Shown here: positions 12,013-22,598 of the stretch, piece after piece | Layout of the letters: every line of letters begins with the position of its first letter | How positions within the stretch are numbered: position 1 is the stretch's first letter | NCBI GenBank assembly: GCA_024349245.1 | Contig: JALDNG010000954.1 | Coordinates: 62,001-126,000, forward strand | Length of the DNA: 64,000 nt | Direction: 5' to 3' | From: Neodontobutis hainanensis | Taxonomy: Eukaryota; Chordata; Actinopteri; Gobiiformes; Odontobutidae | Notes under the pieces: generated by a model | What the model saw: the letters and a program-made list of their open reading frames with translations, nothing else | What the model was told of the DNA's origin: nothing | Database searches by the model: none | Position numbers and translations under genes: made by a program

Positions 12013-13000
12013 TTAATCCTGTTGATAGAATAGCTCTTTGATGTCATACCGATGTTCAGCTTTAATTATCTCAAACGGTCCTTCAAAGCGTGGTTCTAGC
12101 TTTGAAGCCGCCTGGGATTTAAGAAGAACGCTGTCACCGACCGAAAATTTTGTTTCGTAGATTTTGGTATCATACAAACGTTTCATCTTGTTAGCCGAGG
12201 TTTTCAAATTATTCTCCACTATTTTGAATGCCGATTTTAGAGAGGTCTCTAAGTTTTGAACGAATACATGATAATTTTGTACCTCGGAAGCATTTGTAGG
12301 TTGTTTATTGAGAGATCTATAGGGAGTTGAGGCTCCGATCCGTGAACCAAGAATGCAGGAGAATAGTTTGTAGAACTGTGTTTAGCAGAATGAAATACAA
12401 ATAAAACTTTATCGAGATGTATGTCCCAGTTTTCAGGATTCGATCCAGCCACGGACCTCAAGATTTCCTTTATTGTCTTGTTAGTTCGCTCCACTAGACC
12501 ATTAGTTGACGGATGGTAAGGGGTTGACCTTAACTTCTCGATTCCCATAAACTGGCAGAGGTGCGTGAACAATATTGATTCGTATGCCGTGCCCTGGTCC
12601 GTTAGAATACTACTAGGCACACCATATCTGCAAATGACGTTTGAAAATAAAACTTCTGCCGCGGTCTTGGCTGATATATCTGGTATGGCTGCTGCTTCGA
12701 CCCATTTGCTAAAATGATCCACACACCATAATGTATTTATTGCCTTTCAATGTTGTTGGTAGGGGACCGGTAAAATCTAGCTCCCAAAGTCCAAATCTGC
12801 TTTTATCGGATATAGGATGCAATTCAGCTCTTGGAGTATGCTGTTTGGATTTGTTTAAGTTGCACAGTAAGCATTTAGAAAGCTGTTCTTTAACATCAGA
12901 AGCCATATCGGGCCAAAAGAACCTATCGCGAATAGATGATACTGTTTTATTGACTCCTAAGTGACCTAAATATTTTTCATGCATCGATTGGATAATCATA
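12013..13000 (-). pseudogene. pol (integrase): gypsy integrase domain (two frameshifts)
   Basis: The N-terminal HHCC zinc finger is visible at 12999-12850: HEKYLGHLGVNKTV, then FWPDMASDVKEQ, then CLLCN. The catalytic core follows with the first Asp in WELDFTGPLP, the second in LTDQGTAYES, and the Glu in NGLVERTNKT, giving a complete DDE triad in order. The C-terminal part (12219-12013) has the FSVGDSVLLKS and FEGPFEII strings of a gypsy integrase tail. The frame slips between 12709 and 12722, within a GT dinucleotide run, and again near 12290. All key residues survive but not in one frame. It acts in the nucleus to join element cDNA to host DNA. Confidence 0.9.
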
Positions 13001-13214
13001 TTTGTGCAGTGTTACGGAACGACTATTTTATTCCTCTTCTACCTGTGTGGTATAGGAGATCCCTAATAATTTCTAAATGAGCTCTGTATCTCAGTAATTT
13101 CAGTGCCATATTGTCATTTTGGTTGGGATTTTCCTGCTGCCTAAGTACTTTGATAACATGTTGAATAGTCTTCAATTTTTTTGTTCCGTTCCAAAATCCA
13201 TATTAAATTCAATC

Positions 13215-13676
13215 TTAATTGCTGCAGAGATTCTTGAAAGAGTCTGCTACAATATTTTGACTACCCTTGATATACTCAATGGTATAATTGAATTCTTCCA
13301 GCTCCTGGATCCAACGTGTGCGTCGCCCTCTCACGTCTTTCATATTTTTCAGATGAACGAGTGGGTTATGATCCGTCATTAGCACGAATCGAGATCCGTA
13401 TAGATAATTTCGGAATTTCCTGACAGCAGCCACGATCGCTAGGCACTCTTTATCAATGGTAGAATATTTTCTTTCTGCAGAATTCAATGTTCGACTCGTA
13501 AAAGCCATTGGTACCAGACCCTGTTTTCCTTGTTGGGAGAGAACTGCTCCAATAGCCACATCAGATGCATCACAGTGCAGAATGAATGGCTTAGAGATGT
13601 CTGGTTTCCCCAATGTTGGTATGTTCTTCAATCGATCCTTAAGTTGATTAAATGCGAGTTCAGCAGAATAGTCCAC
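13215..13676 (-). CDS. pol (RNase H): gypsy RNase H domain (segment of pol)
   Basis: The 153-residue open segment begins in the RT-RNase H connection (LAFNQLKDRLKNIPTL) and carries the RNase H acidic motifs: FILHCDASDVAIGAVLSQ with the first Asp, STIDKECLAIV with the Glu, and LMTDHNPLVHL with the next Asp. The tail reads KGSQNIVADSFKN, where gypsy elements normally show N-x-V-A-D-x-L-S-R, so the final catalytic Asp is present. It removes the RNA template during reverse transcription. It is in a different frame from the RT segments upstream. Confidence 0.88.
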   Translation of the reverse strand: MDYSAELAFNQLKDRLKNIPTLGKPDISKPFILHCDASDVAIGAVLSQQGKQGLVPMAFTSRTLNSAERKYSTIDKECLAIVAAVRKFRNYLYGSRFVLMTDHNPLVHLKNMKDVRGRRTRWIQELEEFNYTIEYIKGSQNIVADSFKNLCSN

Positions 13677-13698
13677 TCCCAGGGCTCCTCCTTTCTCA

Positions 13699-14400
13699 TT
13701 AGCTTATTAAGGGGTGCGCAATATTAGCGAAATTATCAATGAACCTGTGATAAAACCCTGAAACCCTAAATGATTTTAAATCTGATTTATTTGATGGGGA
13801 TTTCCAGTTTAGAATTGGATCTATATGAGAAGAGTTAGCAGATATTCCATCTTTCGATATAGTGTATCCAAGAAATTCAACTTTCCATTGCGCAAACTTG
13901 CATTTATTCGGTTTTAATTTCAAACCGGCTTCTCGTAGTTTATCCAAAACTTCCTCTATATCCGTAAGATGTTCTTCAAAGGAATTCGAAAAATGAGGAT
14001 GTCATCTAAGTAGACTCTACAGCATTTCAGTCCCTTTAGCACCTTATCCATCAACCGTTGAAGTTGGCTGGTGCGTTGCATAGTCCAAATGGGATCACAT
14101 TGAATTCATAAAGTCCCGATCCGACATATGGGCAGAATGCGGTTTTATATTTGCTTGCATCGCTGACTGCACACTGCCAGTACTCAGACTGAAGATCAAG
14201 AGAAGAATAATATTGATGTCCAGAAGTTTCGTCTAGAATTTCTTCGATGTTTGGCGGTGAGTATTGGTCCTTAGATGTTACTGAGTTCAATTTCCGATAG
14301 TCCACGCACAGTCTGTGACTATTATCTTTTTCTTAACCATGACTACTGGTGAACACCATGGGCTGTTTGATTCTTTTATTATTCCGTAGCGCAACATGTT
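13699..14400 (-). pseudogene. pol (RT): gypsy reverse transcriptase, copy A (frameshifted after the active site)
   Basis: From 14400 downward the minus strand reads IIKESNSPWCSPVVMVKKK, then MDYRKLNSVTSKDQ at 14305 with the first catalytic-region Asp in SSLDLQSEYWQ, and FGLCNAPANF. The YLDD box lies at about 14017-14006 (CRVYLDDILIF). The thumb follows at 13947-13699 (KPNKCKFAQWKVEFLGYTIS). The frame slips right after YLDDILIF at a run of T, and the two halves are therefore in different frames. The active-site residues are intact, so this copy decayed recently or carries a sequence error. Confidence 0.88.
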
Positions 14401-14639
14401 ATCTATTTTATTTTCAAATTCGGTCTTCAAATGCATAGGATTCTATATGGTTTTGAGCATATTGGTTTTGCGTCCCTGTATAGATATCCAAAGGGCACAG
14501 ATTCGTATGGCCGATATCGTTCTCGTTTGTAGAAAAACACTCAATTTTTTGTGTAATAATATTGATATTTTATCCCTTTGCCATTCCTGTAACCCTCCGT
14601 TGATATTTAGTTCAAGGTTATCGATAGCCGAACAATCAA

Positions 14640-14960
14640 TGTATTTTGATTTAGAATATTGGTTTCTTGTGTCGAGTAATGTGTTATTATCCTTCAGTAT
14701 GTCTCGGCCAATAATAAGATCACAATTTATTTTGCTCGAGACTATGAAATCCGCTTCAGTAATCTATTTTTATTAAAATAGATAGATTAATTTTTCCATC
14801 GTGTTCGATCTGGGTTCCGTTGACACTAACCAAATTAACTTTACAAGGGCCACTTTGATATTTTCTGAATTTTGCGTTAATCAGCGAAATACAAGAACCC
14901 GTATCTAATAAGGCCTGACCACATCGATTGTTTGTTAGGATTTTGAAGTCAACTAGATAT
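14640..14960 (-). CDS. pol (PR): aspartic protease region, copy A
   Basis: The minus strand at 14940-14880 reads RCGQALLDTGSCISLINAKF, containing the retroviral-type D-T-G-S active site (codons at 14894-14905) with the hydrophobic residues expected around it. It lies between the gag zinc knuckle and RT, the normal place for a gypsy protease. The exact ends of the domain are not clear because the surrounding frame is interrupted. It cleaves the Gag-Pol polyprotein. Confidence 0.8.
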
Positions 14961-14999
14961 GGGTTATTTTCGAGGTGATTAAAAAGAGAGTAAGAGTAG

Positions 15000-15588
15000 A
15001 AACGACGAGAATTACTATTCTTATTTCTACAAATTCAAGCGGAATGTCCTCTTTTCTTACAGAAGGAGCAGACGATTTTCCCAAACAATCTTGTGTTCGG
15101 TGCCCTCGATCCACACTTCTCACAGGTTTTAAATGAATCGGAGCTATCATAACCCCTAGTTTGATTAGTTCTTAGACTTTCAATGCCCTCTTGGATCTGA
15201 CGCAAAATCTCGTCAAGGTTATTACTTTGTTTATGGCTAGAAATAACGTTTCGTTTGTTTATGGCTGACACTTCTTCAGCATGCGATAAGTTATCGCTTG
15301 GGTTTTTTTCTCCATCAACGCTGGCTGCCATGTGGTGAATCGCCGGATCTGGAGTCAGCAGGATATTAGCTGTTTGGCAAATCTTAGAGACATCACAGAC
15401 CTCATGGCCCGAATGTGGACTGCAACTGCATGCGGTAAAGACGCCAATATTCTTTGCGATACTAAGTAATCTCGGTCCGAAGCCGAAAGTGATGGTCGGG
15501 CCGCTTTCAGGGAGGCTTCTAAATTCGATCGAAAGCAGGAAATATCCTGTCCCGGAGAAAAGGTCATCGAAGTGAAGTTTGAGAAGTC
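15000..15588 (-). pseudogene. gag: gag C-terminal half, copy A (capsid end and zinc knuckle)
   Basis: The segment at 15567-15355 (GQDISCFRSNLEASLKAARP and so on) matches the tail of a Mag-type capsid. A second open segment at 15331-15035 carries TCEKCGSRAPN and CSFCKKRGHSA, and the next Cys comes just after a TGA, so the CCHC knuckle C-x2-C-x4-H-x4-C is present but interrupted by a stop at its fourth position. The two segments are in different frames. At 15588 the sequence jumps abruptly into copy B of RT, so the N-terminal half of gag is not joined to this copy. Confidence 0.75.
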
Positions 15589-15589
15589 A

Positions 15590-16110
15590 TCTTTCGATAT
15601 AGTTTATCCAAGAAATTCAACTTCGCATTGCGCAAACGTGCATTTCAATTCGGTTTTAATTTCATACCGGCTTTTTGAAGTTTATACAAAACTTCCTCTT
15701 ATATCCGCTAAGATGTTCTTTCAAATAAATTCGAAAATGAGGATGTCATATAAGTAGACTCTACAGCATTTTAGTCCTTTATCACCTTATATCAACCGTT
15801 GGAAGTTGGCTGGTGCGTTACAGTCCAAATGGGACCCCTGAATTCATAAAGTCCTGATCCGGACATATGGGCAGAATGCGGTTTTATATTTGCTTGCATC
15901 GCTGAGGGCACACGGTTAGCACCCAGACCGAAGATCAAGACAAGAATACTACTGATGTCCCGGAAGTTTCGTCTAGAATTTCTTCGATGTTTGGCGGTGA
16001 GTATTTGGCCCTTAGGTGTTACTGAGTTCAATTTCCGATAGTCCACTTAAACAGTCTGTGACTATTATCTTTTTCTTAACCATGACTACTGGTGAGCACC
16101 ATGGGCTGTT
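15590..16110 (-). pseudogene. reverse transcriptase fragment, copy B (decayed)
   Basis: This is a second copy of 13848-14400, with many small indels relative to copy A. It retains MDYRKLNSVTPKGQ at 16046, but the catalytic box reads YLYD (about 15750-15761) where copy A reads YLDD, replacing a catalytic aspartate with tyrosine. It ends abruptly at 15588 where copy A of gag begins. It cannot encode an active polymerase. Confidence 0.85.
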
Positions 16111-16129
16111 TGATTCTTTTATTATTATT

Positions 16130-16860
16130 TTGTAGCGCAGCATATTATCATTTTATTTTATTTTCAAATCTCAGGTCTTCAAATGCATAGGGATTCTATA
16201 TGGTTTTGAGCATAGATTGGTTTTATACGTTCCACTGTATAAATATTCAAATTGCACAGATTTGTATTGCTAATATCGTTCTTGGTTTGTAGACAAAAAC
16301 ACCTACAATTTTTGTGACTATAATATTGATAGTTATCCATTCATTATAAATATTCTGTAACCCTCCAATGATATTTATTTCAAGGTTATCGATAGCCAGG
16401 AATAATCAATGTACTTTGATTTTGAATATTGATTTCTTGTGTCGAAGCGTAATGTGTTGGTTATCCTCTAGCATGTCTCGGCCAATAATAAGATCACAAT
16501 TTTGTTTGCTCGAGACTGAAATCCCGCTTATACCTGGCTTTTAAATATCATTAAAAATAGAGATAAATTTTTTCCATCTATTTAGTTCGATCTGTGTTAA
16601 ACCCCACGTTTACATTAATTAACTAAAATTAACTCTTACAAGAGGCCACCGATATTTTCTGCACGTAATTTGTATTAATCAACCCTAGAAATACAAGAAC
16701 CTGTATCTGAATAAAGCAATATATCACATCGACTGTTTGTAAGGATATATTTGAAGTCAACTAGATATGGAGTTATTTTCTTGACGGAGACCAATTGATT
16801 AAAAGAGAGAATTAAGATTTTAGACGACGAGCGAATCGCTATTATCTTATTTCTACAAAT
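16130..16860 (-). pseudogene. protease and linker, copy B (decayed)
   Basis: It parallels 14400-15030 of copy A. A short open segment on the minus strand keeps D-T-G-S-C-I-S at 16707-16687, the protease active site. Short insertions and deletions relative to copy A occur every few tens of bases, more than in any other part of the element. Confidence 0.75.
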
Positions 16861-17419
16861 CAAATGAGCGGAATGTCACTCTTTTCTTACAAAAGGAGCA
16901 GACGAACGATTTCCCCAAACAATCTTGTGTTCGGTGCCCCCTTGATCCACACTTTACCAAATAGGTTATTAAATAAAAAGCCGGATTTATCATAACCCCT
17001 TTATTCGATTAATCCATAAAAACTTTCAATGCTCTTCTTATATCTAACGCAAAATCTGTCGAGACGATTAGTTACTTTGTTTATGAGAGACAGGCTGACA
17101 CCTCTTCAGCATGCGATAAGTTATCGCTTGGTTTTTCTCCATCAACGCTGGCTGCCATGTGGTGAATCGCCGGATCTGGAGTCAGCAGGATATTAGCTGT
17201 TTGGCAAATCTTAGAGACATCACAGACTCCCATTGGCCCGAATGTGGACTGCAACTGCATGCGGTAAAGACGCCAATATTCTTTGCGATACTAAGTAATC
17301 TCGGTCCGAAGCAGAAAGTGATGGTCGTCCGCTTTCAGGAGGCTTCTAAATTCGATCGAAAGCAGAAAATATCCTGTCCCAGAGAAAAGGTCATAGAAGT
17401 GAAGTTTGTGAAGTCAGAG
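16860..17419 (-). pseudogene. gag C-terminal half, copy B
   Basis: Closely similar to copy A at 15000-15588 (for example the shared stretches around SLRFAKQLISC and GQDI-CFRSNLEAS), but with deletions that break the frame. Unlike copy A it is continuous on its upstream side with the gag N-terminus. An open frame on the opposite strand here (17159-17572) is a shadow. Confidence 0.8.
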
Positions 17420-17665
17420 GAGAGTGAATCGCCGCTACTTCTAAGATTGCTCATCCAAGTCTTGATTTGGGCTAATTTTTTCTCTGAGGCCGGTAGAGAC
17501 GATATTGACGAGGAGCAGGTACTCCTTCAGGGCCCTTCGTCAAAGAATGTAGGAGGAGGAAGCATTGCTTAATTTGCGTCCAGTCTTCTGTTTCAGCAAT
17601 TAGTTCATATCGAAATAGCCAGTCAGACGGCTCAGAATTTCTCGAGAAGGAGGAATATTTTCTTT
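17420..17665 (-). CDS. gag: gag N-terminal segment
   Basis: Downstream of the primer-binding site the minus strand reads EPSDWLFRYELIAETEDWTQ followed by IKQCFLLLHSLTKGPEGV. This resembles the W-x-F-R-(Y/F)-E start and the I-K-x-x-x-L-L-x-x-x-G pattern at the beginning of Mag-type capsids. Only one copy exists, joined to copy B. An ATG overlaps the primer-binding site, and a frame slip separates it from the capsid reading frame. Confidence 0.7.
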
Positions 17666-17679
17666 CATCCTCGTCGCCA
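17666..17679 (-). promoter_or_regulatory. tRNA primer-binding site
   Basis: The minus strand reads TGGCGACGAGGATG one base after the 5' LTR. TGG at the start complements the CCA end of a tRNA, and TGGCGAC is a common gypsy primer site. I did not assign the tRNA. Confidence 0.75.
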
Positions 17680-17680
17680 T

Positions 17681-17738
17681 TGTAAGGAGATTAACACACT
17701 AACGATTAGTAACGATTATTAAAGTGTATATCGCCACA
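17681..17738 (-). repeat. 5' LTR (right end), about 58 bp
   Basis: It begins TGTAAGGAG on the plus strand and ends TCGCCACA. It shares about 55 bp with the left LTR with two substitutions. The primer-binding site on one side and an abrupt composition change on the other bound it. Confidence 0.85.
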
Positions 17739-20700
17739 AAGATATATTTTTTAAATTTATATAATTGTCGAATATTTTATTTTTTTCCAATTTTTCCTGA
17801 TATTATTCAATTATTTTTATTTATATAAAATGTAACAGATTTAATTTTTCAATTAAACAATCCATGTTTTAAATATTATTATCTGTAAAATGATAAGTCA
17901 AACATGTATTAATGTGATTAATTATAAATCTGAAGACGAAATTTCTGAAATAATCAATAATCAGAAGAATTTAATTTATAAATGTAAACATCAATCAATT
18001 TTAAAATGTAAAATATTGGGGTTTGATTTAAGTTATGTTGATAGGTAATTGATCAATATTTATGCTACAGTGTTTCAGATAAAGGAACAGAATAAGAAAA
18101 TAAAATTTAATATCGTAAATTAATTTTCTTAAGCTTGAAAATATATTAAATCATAAAATTTCATTAAAATAAATGATAAATATAAAATTAAAGAAACTAA
18201 AATTATAATATCTTTTAAAATTGGTTATTATTCCAATATTTTGTAAATCTCCTAAAATATAAAATTCACAGATATGTTTGATTAAAAAAAATATGATAGA
18301 AGCATAATTACACTTTATAATAAAAACTCATATTATGAATATTATACATCTTTATGATGATAAACACATTTTTGAATTAAATTATCCCTTAATGTTAATC
18401 ATTTTGAATTTTAATGAATAATTTTGTATCAGAGAGAAATTTATTAAATTTCAAATGATCATTTTAAGATCGTTTATAATAAAATAATTATATAATTTTT
18501 AATGTCTTAAAAGGTTTAATAAATGTTTTTTATGTTGAAGATTCATATTTATTTTATCTATTTCACTTAATTATTCAAATAAAGAATTTACATTTTCTTA
18601 ATATGACAACATTTATTTACAAAAGAGTTAAATATTTTATCATATAATATATATTTTTAACAATATCCATTCTTTTATTCTTTACGGTTTCTAGATCATA
18701 TACTATTTCGATTCTTGAACTATTGCATTGTGAGATAATTTGTTTGTTCCGATCATATTAAGAAATAAATATACTAAGATAGTAAGTAGAGTCGAAATTA
18801 ATTTAATTAAAATTTATAAAAACAAAATATTTTTTTATTCAATCAGTGTTTGCTACACTGATTTGAAAAATAGATCTCAAAAATCACTTTATAGAATTGA
18901 AGCAGATCTAGTGCAAATTTAAAATGAGTTTTTTAAATCTGTAGAATCTTTTCAATTTGTGAATTATATTAATAAGCAAAAATTTAAAATAATTAATATA
19001 TATATGTAGGCATGTACATTGATGTAATTTTCAAATTTGTGATTAGATAACATATAAAAATTTAATGTTATAAAATTTATATCAATTGTATATTTTGATA
19101 TTATTGTGATCTATATATTCTTATCGAAGATTCATATAAAAAATATTAAAAAAATATTTTGATTGTTTACCTAAACATCTTATATCTTCAAAAGTAATGA
19201 TAGGATTTATTAATGATCAAGTAAAAATGACATTTAAAAAATTATATAATTATGAAATTTCAGACCAAAATTAAATTAAAAAAAACTTAATATAAAGCTT
19301 AAAACATATTATACTAAGATAAAAATTTAATAACATTTAAACTAAATGACATGAATTTTTAATAAACCTTTCCTTAACCTGAAATATTAAACTGCAGGAT
19401 AATTATATTTTTAGGTTGAAATAAATTGAAAAAATTATATTTTTTCGATGATCGACTAAATTACAGATAAAATTAATATAATATTTGTGTATTTTCTAAT
19501 TTTCAGAAGAAATAAATGTTATGTACAATTTAGATAACATATGTAAATAATAAATCAGACGAATATTTTTCTTCACGTTTAGAATAAAAAGTCTTGAAAA
19601 TTTACTCTCAAACAAATTATAATATTTCATATTAACAAAATATTATATTTAATTTTGTAGAATGTTAACATTATATGAATTATTTAATCAACTTTTATTT
19701 ATAATAATGATGTTTTTATCATAATAGAATTATAAATAAATTGAATCATTTATAGTTTCATCAAAATTTTTTTGAAATTCAATTGTTTAGTGAATATAGA
19801 ATATCCAAATTTATTAAGCATGAAATATATTTTCATAAAATGTTTCTATAAAACAGATAAAAACATCTTAACAATTAATAATAAAATATATTTTTTATTT
19901 ATCTACTTTTGAAATAAAATTTTTAAAGTAAACCTATTTGTTGATAGACTTTAGATACCCTTATATTATTTAATTGTTCAATAAAAATAATTCTTTGATA
20001 AATTTGATCAAATTATCATCATCTAAATATTAAATTCTTTTAAAATATTTTTTTATGTATTATGAAGATTATATCTGATTCTACACAAATTATGATTTCA
20101 TGATATTAACATAGTTAAATCGATTGATATATATTGTTATTTCTAATAAAATCAAAATATATTCTTTAATATTAACTTTAATTTATATTTTTAAATATAT
20201 ATAAAATAATTTTATCCATAAAAATTTACCAGATTAAAATTATCAAATAAACATAGCTTAATTTATCTATATAAAGTTAAGGATTTTAAAAATATTTATG
20301 ATTAATTTATCTGTTATTGTTATTTTATTTATAATTTTTTCATGAATAATTTTGAAATTGATAATTAATATCGATAAAATTTTAAAAGAGACGTAACTTG
20401 TGTTTATTTGTAATATATATTTTAAGATAAATATTTTATTTTATTATATACTTGATATAAAAAATAATTTTTTCTATTGAATAAAAATGAATTTTTAAAT
20501 TTGATATAAAAAATTAACATTTATTAATATGTTAAGAAAAAATGATGTTAAATATACCAAGTTTAAATTAAAAATATATGAACCCATTTTTGTTTTAAAG
20601 AAATTATGAAAAAATAGGTTTTACATAGCCATTAACAATCAAAAAAGAACATAAAAGTAAAATAATAATAAGATAAAATTGTCACTATGATTCTCGAAAA

Positions 20701-22559
20701 TTTTTTCAAACCTGAACATTAAGAAAAATATAATAACTGTATATAGAGTGATGATAAAGTAGTTTCCAATGATATTTGTTTTTATATTCTTCCACAACAT
20801 AAATTATTTTAGGAAATTAATAATTTCCTCTTTTATCTACATAACTAGTTTTTATAAATTATAAAAAATTAAATCGTTTAGGAATAATTTTGACATATCT
20901 TTTTTTACGGAGATGAATTCTATGATTTTTATACCATATAAATTATTAAAATGAAAAAAAAGTTTTATATATCATTTCAAAACAGATGAAACAAAATCAA
21001 TAAATATATTGTAATTTGTTCTATAAACCAGTGATAAATGATATATTAAAGGCTAATCTTTAGTTCCTCACAACAGATAAATTATATAAAAAAAGTTCTT
21101 ATTTTATTATTTTATATCCCAAAATTTTTATAAGGAGAAAACGGGTAAAAATGAAATGTGATCAATATAATATATATTCAATATCCTACATTTTTTACAA
21201 TTTTATCAAATTAATATAATAGAGTATAGTTTTCTAATATTAAAATTATCATTAAAAAATATATACGTTTTATGAAATTACAATTATTCTCAAAAATATT
21301 TTTTTTTATAGACATTGGATAATTTTTGTTTGTTTAACATAAACATTTTTATAAAACTAAAAAAATTCCAATATAAAGTTATTTATGAACCTATTAAGAT
21401 TGTATGTTCTGTATTAATTATTATTTTTTTAAATTTAATTACTTTGGTTGAAATGTGTTTGTTTATCTAATTATACTTTTATAATTTTTGATTGAATATT
21501 AAATTTTTTCAAAAAAAATAACTATCGTAGGAAATTATAAGAAACAAAAATAAATAAAATAACATACCCATAAAAGAATTATATGATTATCTAACCTTTT
21601 AAAATATGTAAATTAAAGAAAAATCTGATTTTAGAGGATTTTTTAATAAAAAATCTTATGAAATTTATAAACAAGCATGAAAGTTTATCATTTCTAATGA
21701 TATTTAACACAAATTAATAATAAATCGATTTTAATTTTGGAAAATGTAAATCTATTTATAAAAAATACATGCCATTTAAAATTGGATAATACAATAATCA
21801 GAAATATATTTTTGTAGAAAACATCTGTGAATTAAAAGTATAGATTTTTTAATTACACGAGATCGTTTATCGTCAAAATATCAAGAATAGTTAAATTTTA
21901 AAATAGTTAAATACAAATTCTAAATTACGTTTTTATAATCAAAATATCAAATTGGTGAAATTTATTTTTTGATCAAAAATAACATTAATTAAAAAAGAAC
22001 GCGAATATTTCATGAAAAATCTGTTTAAATATAATGAAATTAAAAAAACTTATTTTCAAAGGTAAAAATCTCTTATTAAACAAATAAAATAAATAATTTT
22101 AAAAATATATTTTATCTCGTTTAATCAATATTTAATCATTTAACAGAACATAACCAAATAAATAATTATAATCATAAATGTTTGATTAATAGATATTTTT
22201 TTAAATATATGCGAAACTGAAACAAATAATATTCGTAACATGAATGCTGACATCATGATAATACCTTCAGTGTGATATATTTAATTTTATAATATATAAA
22301 TTATTAATAATTTTGTAAATATTCATTTATTCTGTTGAACATAAATTAATTCGTGCAATTTCTTATTCTAAAAATTAAAATAACATGTTAAAATTCTTAA
22401 TATAATAATCAAAATAACATTATTAGATGTTTTTGAATAAAATGATCATGTTCTATGTGCAGATTACCAGTAAATAATCTATAATCTATGTTATTTAATC
22501 TTCTCATTATTTCTCATATCCGTTGTAATAATCTCAAGACCTAAGATCAAAGTTTTCAA
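17739..22559. other. extremely AT-rich DNA, no supported gene
   Basis: Composition steps up to extreme AT right at the LTR edge. Two short frames are worth recording only as weak candidates. One runs from an ATG at 17890 (53 codons, with the string NYKSEDEISEIINNQKNLI). The other is a stop-terminated segment at about 18846-18922 after an acceptor-like TTCAATCAG (CYTDLKNRSQKSLYRIEADL). Neither has a recognised family. Confidence 0.35.
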
Positions 22560-22598
22560 ATGGTTTTATTGATTTTATTTCTGACTGATATTTTTATG
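22560..22598 (+). CDS. candidate first exon with signal peptide
   Basis: ATG in the context TCAAATGG opens 13 codons, MVLLILFLTDIFM, followed by a GTATCT donor. This ends in phase 0, which matches exon 2 if that exon starts at 24363. The peptide is a plausible secretory signal core. In AT-rich DNA such hydrophobic Met-led stretches also arise by chance, and the intron would be 1.76 kb, the longest of the gene. Exon 2 could instead start at 24367 in phase 1, which would demand a different first exon. Confidence 0.35.

Larger units (their letters stand above)
11812..17738 (-). mobile_element. Ty3/gypsy LTR retrotransposon, Mag-like, minus orientation, with internal partial duplication
   Basis: Two near-identical terminal repeats of about 60 bp (11812-11872 and 17681-17738) bound a minus-strand gag-pol. 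In transcriptional order the element holds 5' LTR, primer-binding site, gag N-terminus, a decayed copy of gag C-terminus-protease-RT (copy B), a better copy of the same (copy A), RNase H, integrase, polypurine tract and 3' LTR. Integrase follows RT-RNase H, the Ty3/gypsy order. The very short LTRs are like those of Bombyx Mag and its relatives, as I recall that family. The coding region has several frameshifts and at least one stop in the gag zinc knuckle, so this copy is not autonomous as read. There is no matching target-site duplication at the edges. Confidence 0.92.

Noticed and set aside
14396..14776. 126-codon plus-strand open frame
   Set aside because: Antisense to the gypsy pol between protease and RT; no domain of its own.
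17159..17572. 137-codon plus-strand open frame in the retroelement
   Set aside because: It is antisense to gag; the minus strand carries the Mag-type capsid and matching duplicate copy, so this is a shadow.
17890..18050. 53-codon Met-led frame just right of the retroelement with a possible 26-nt intron to another short piece
   Set aside because: The proposed intron is implausibly short and the continuation is only a few codons; kept only as a weak note.
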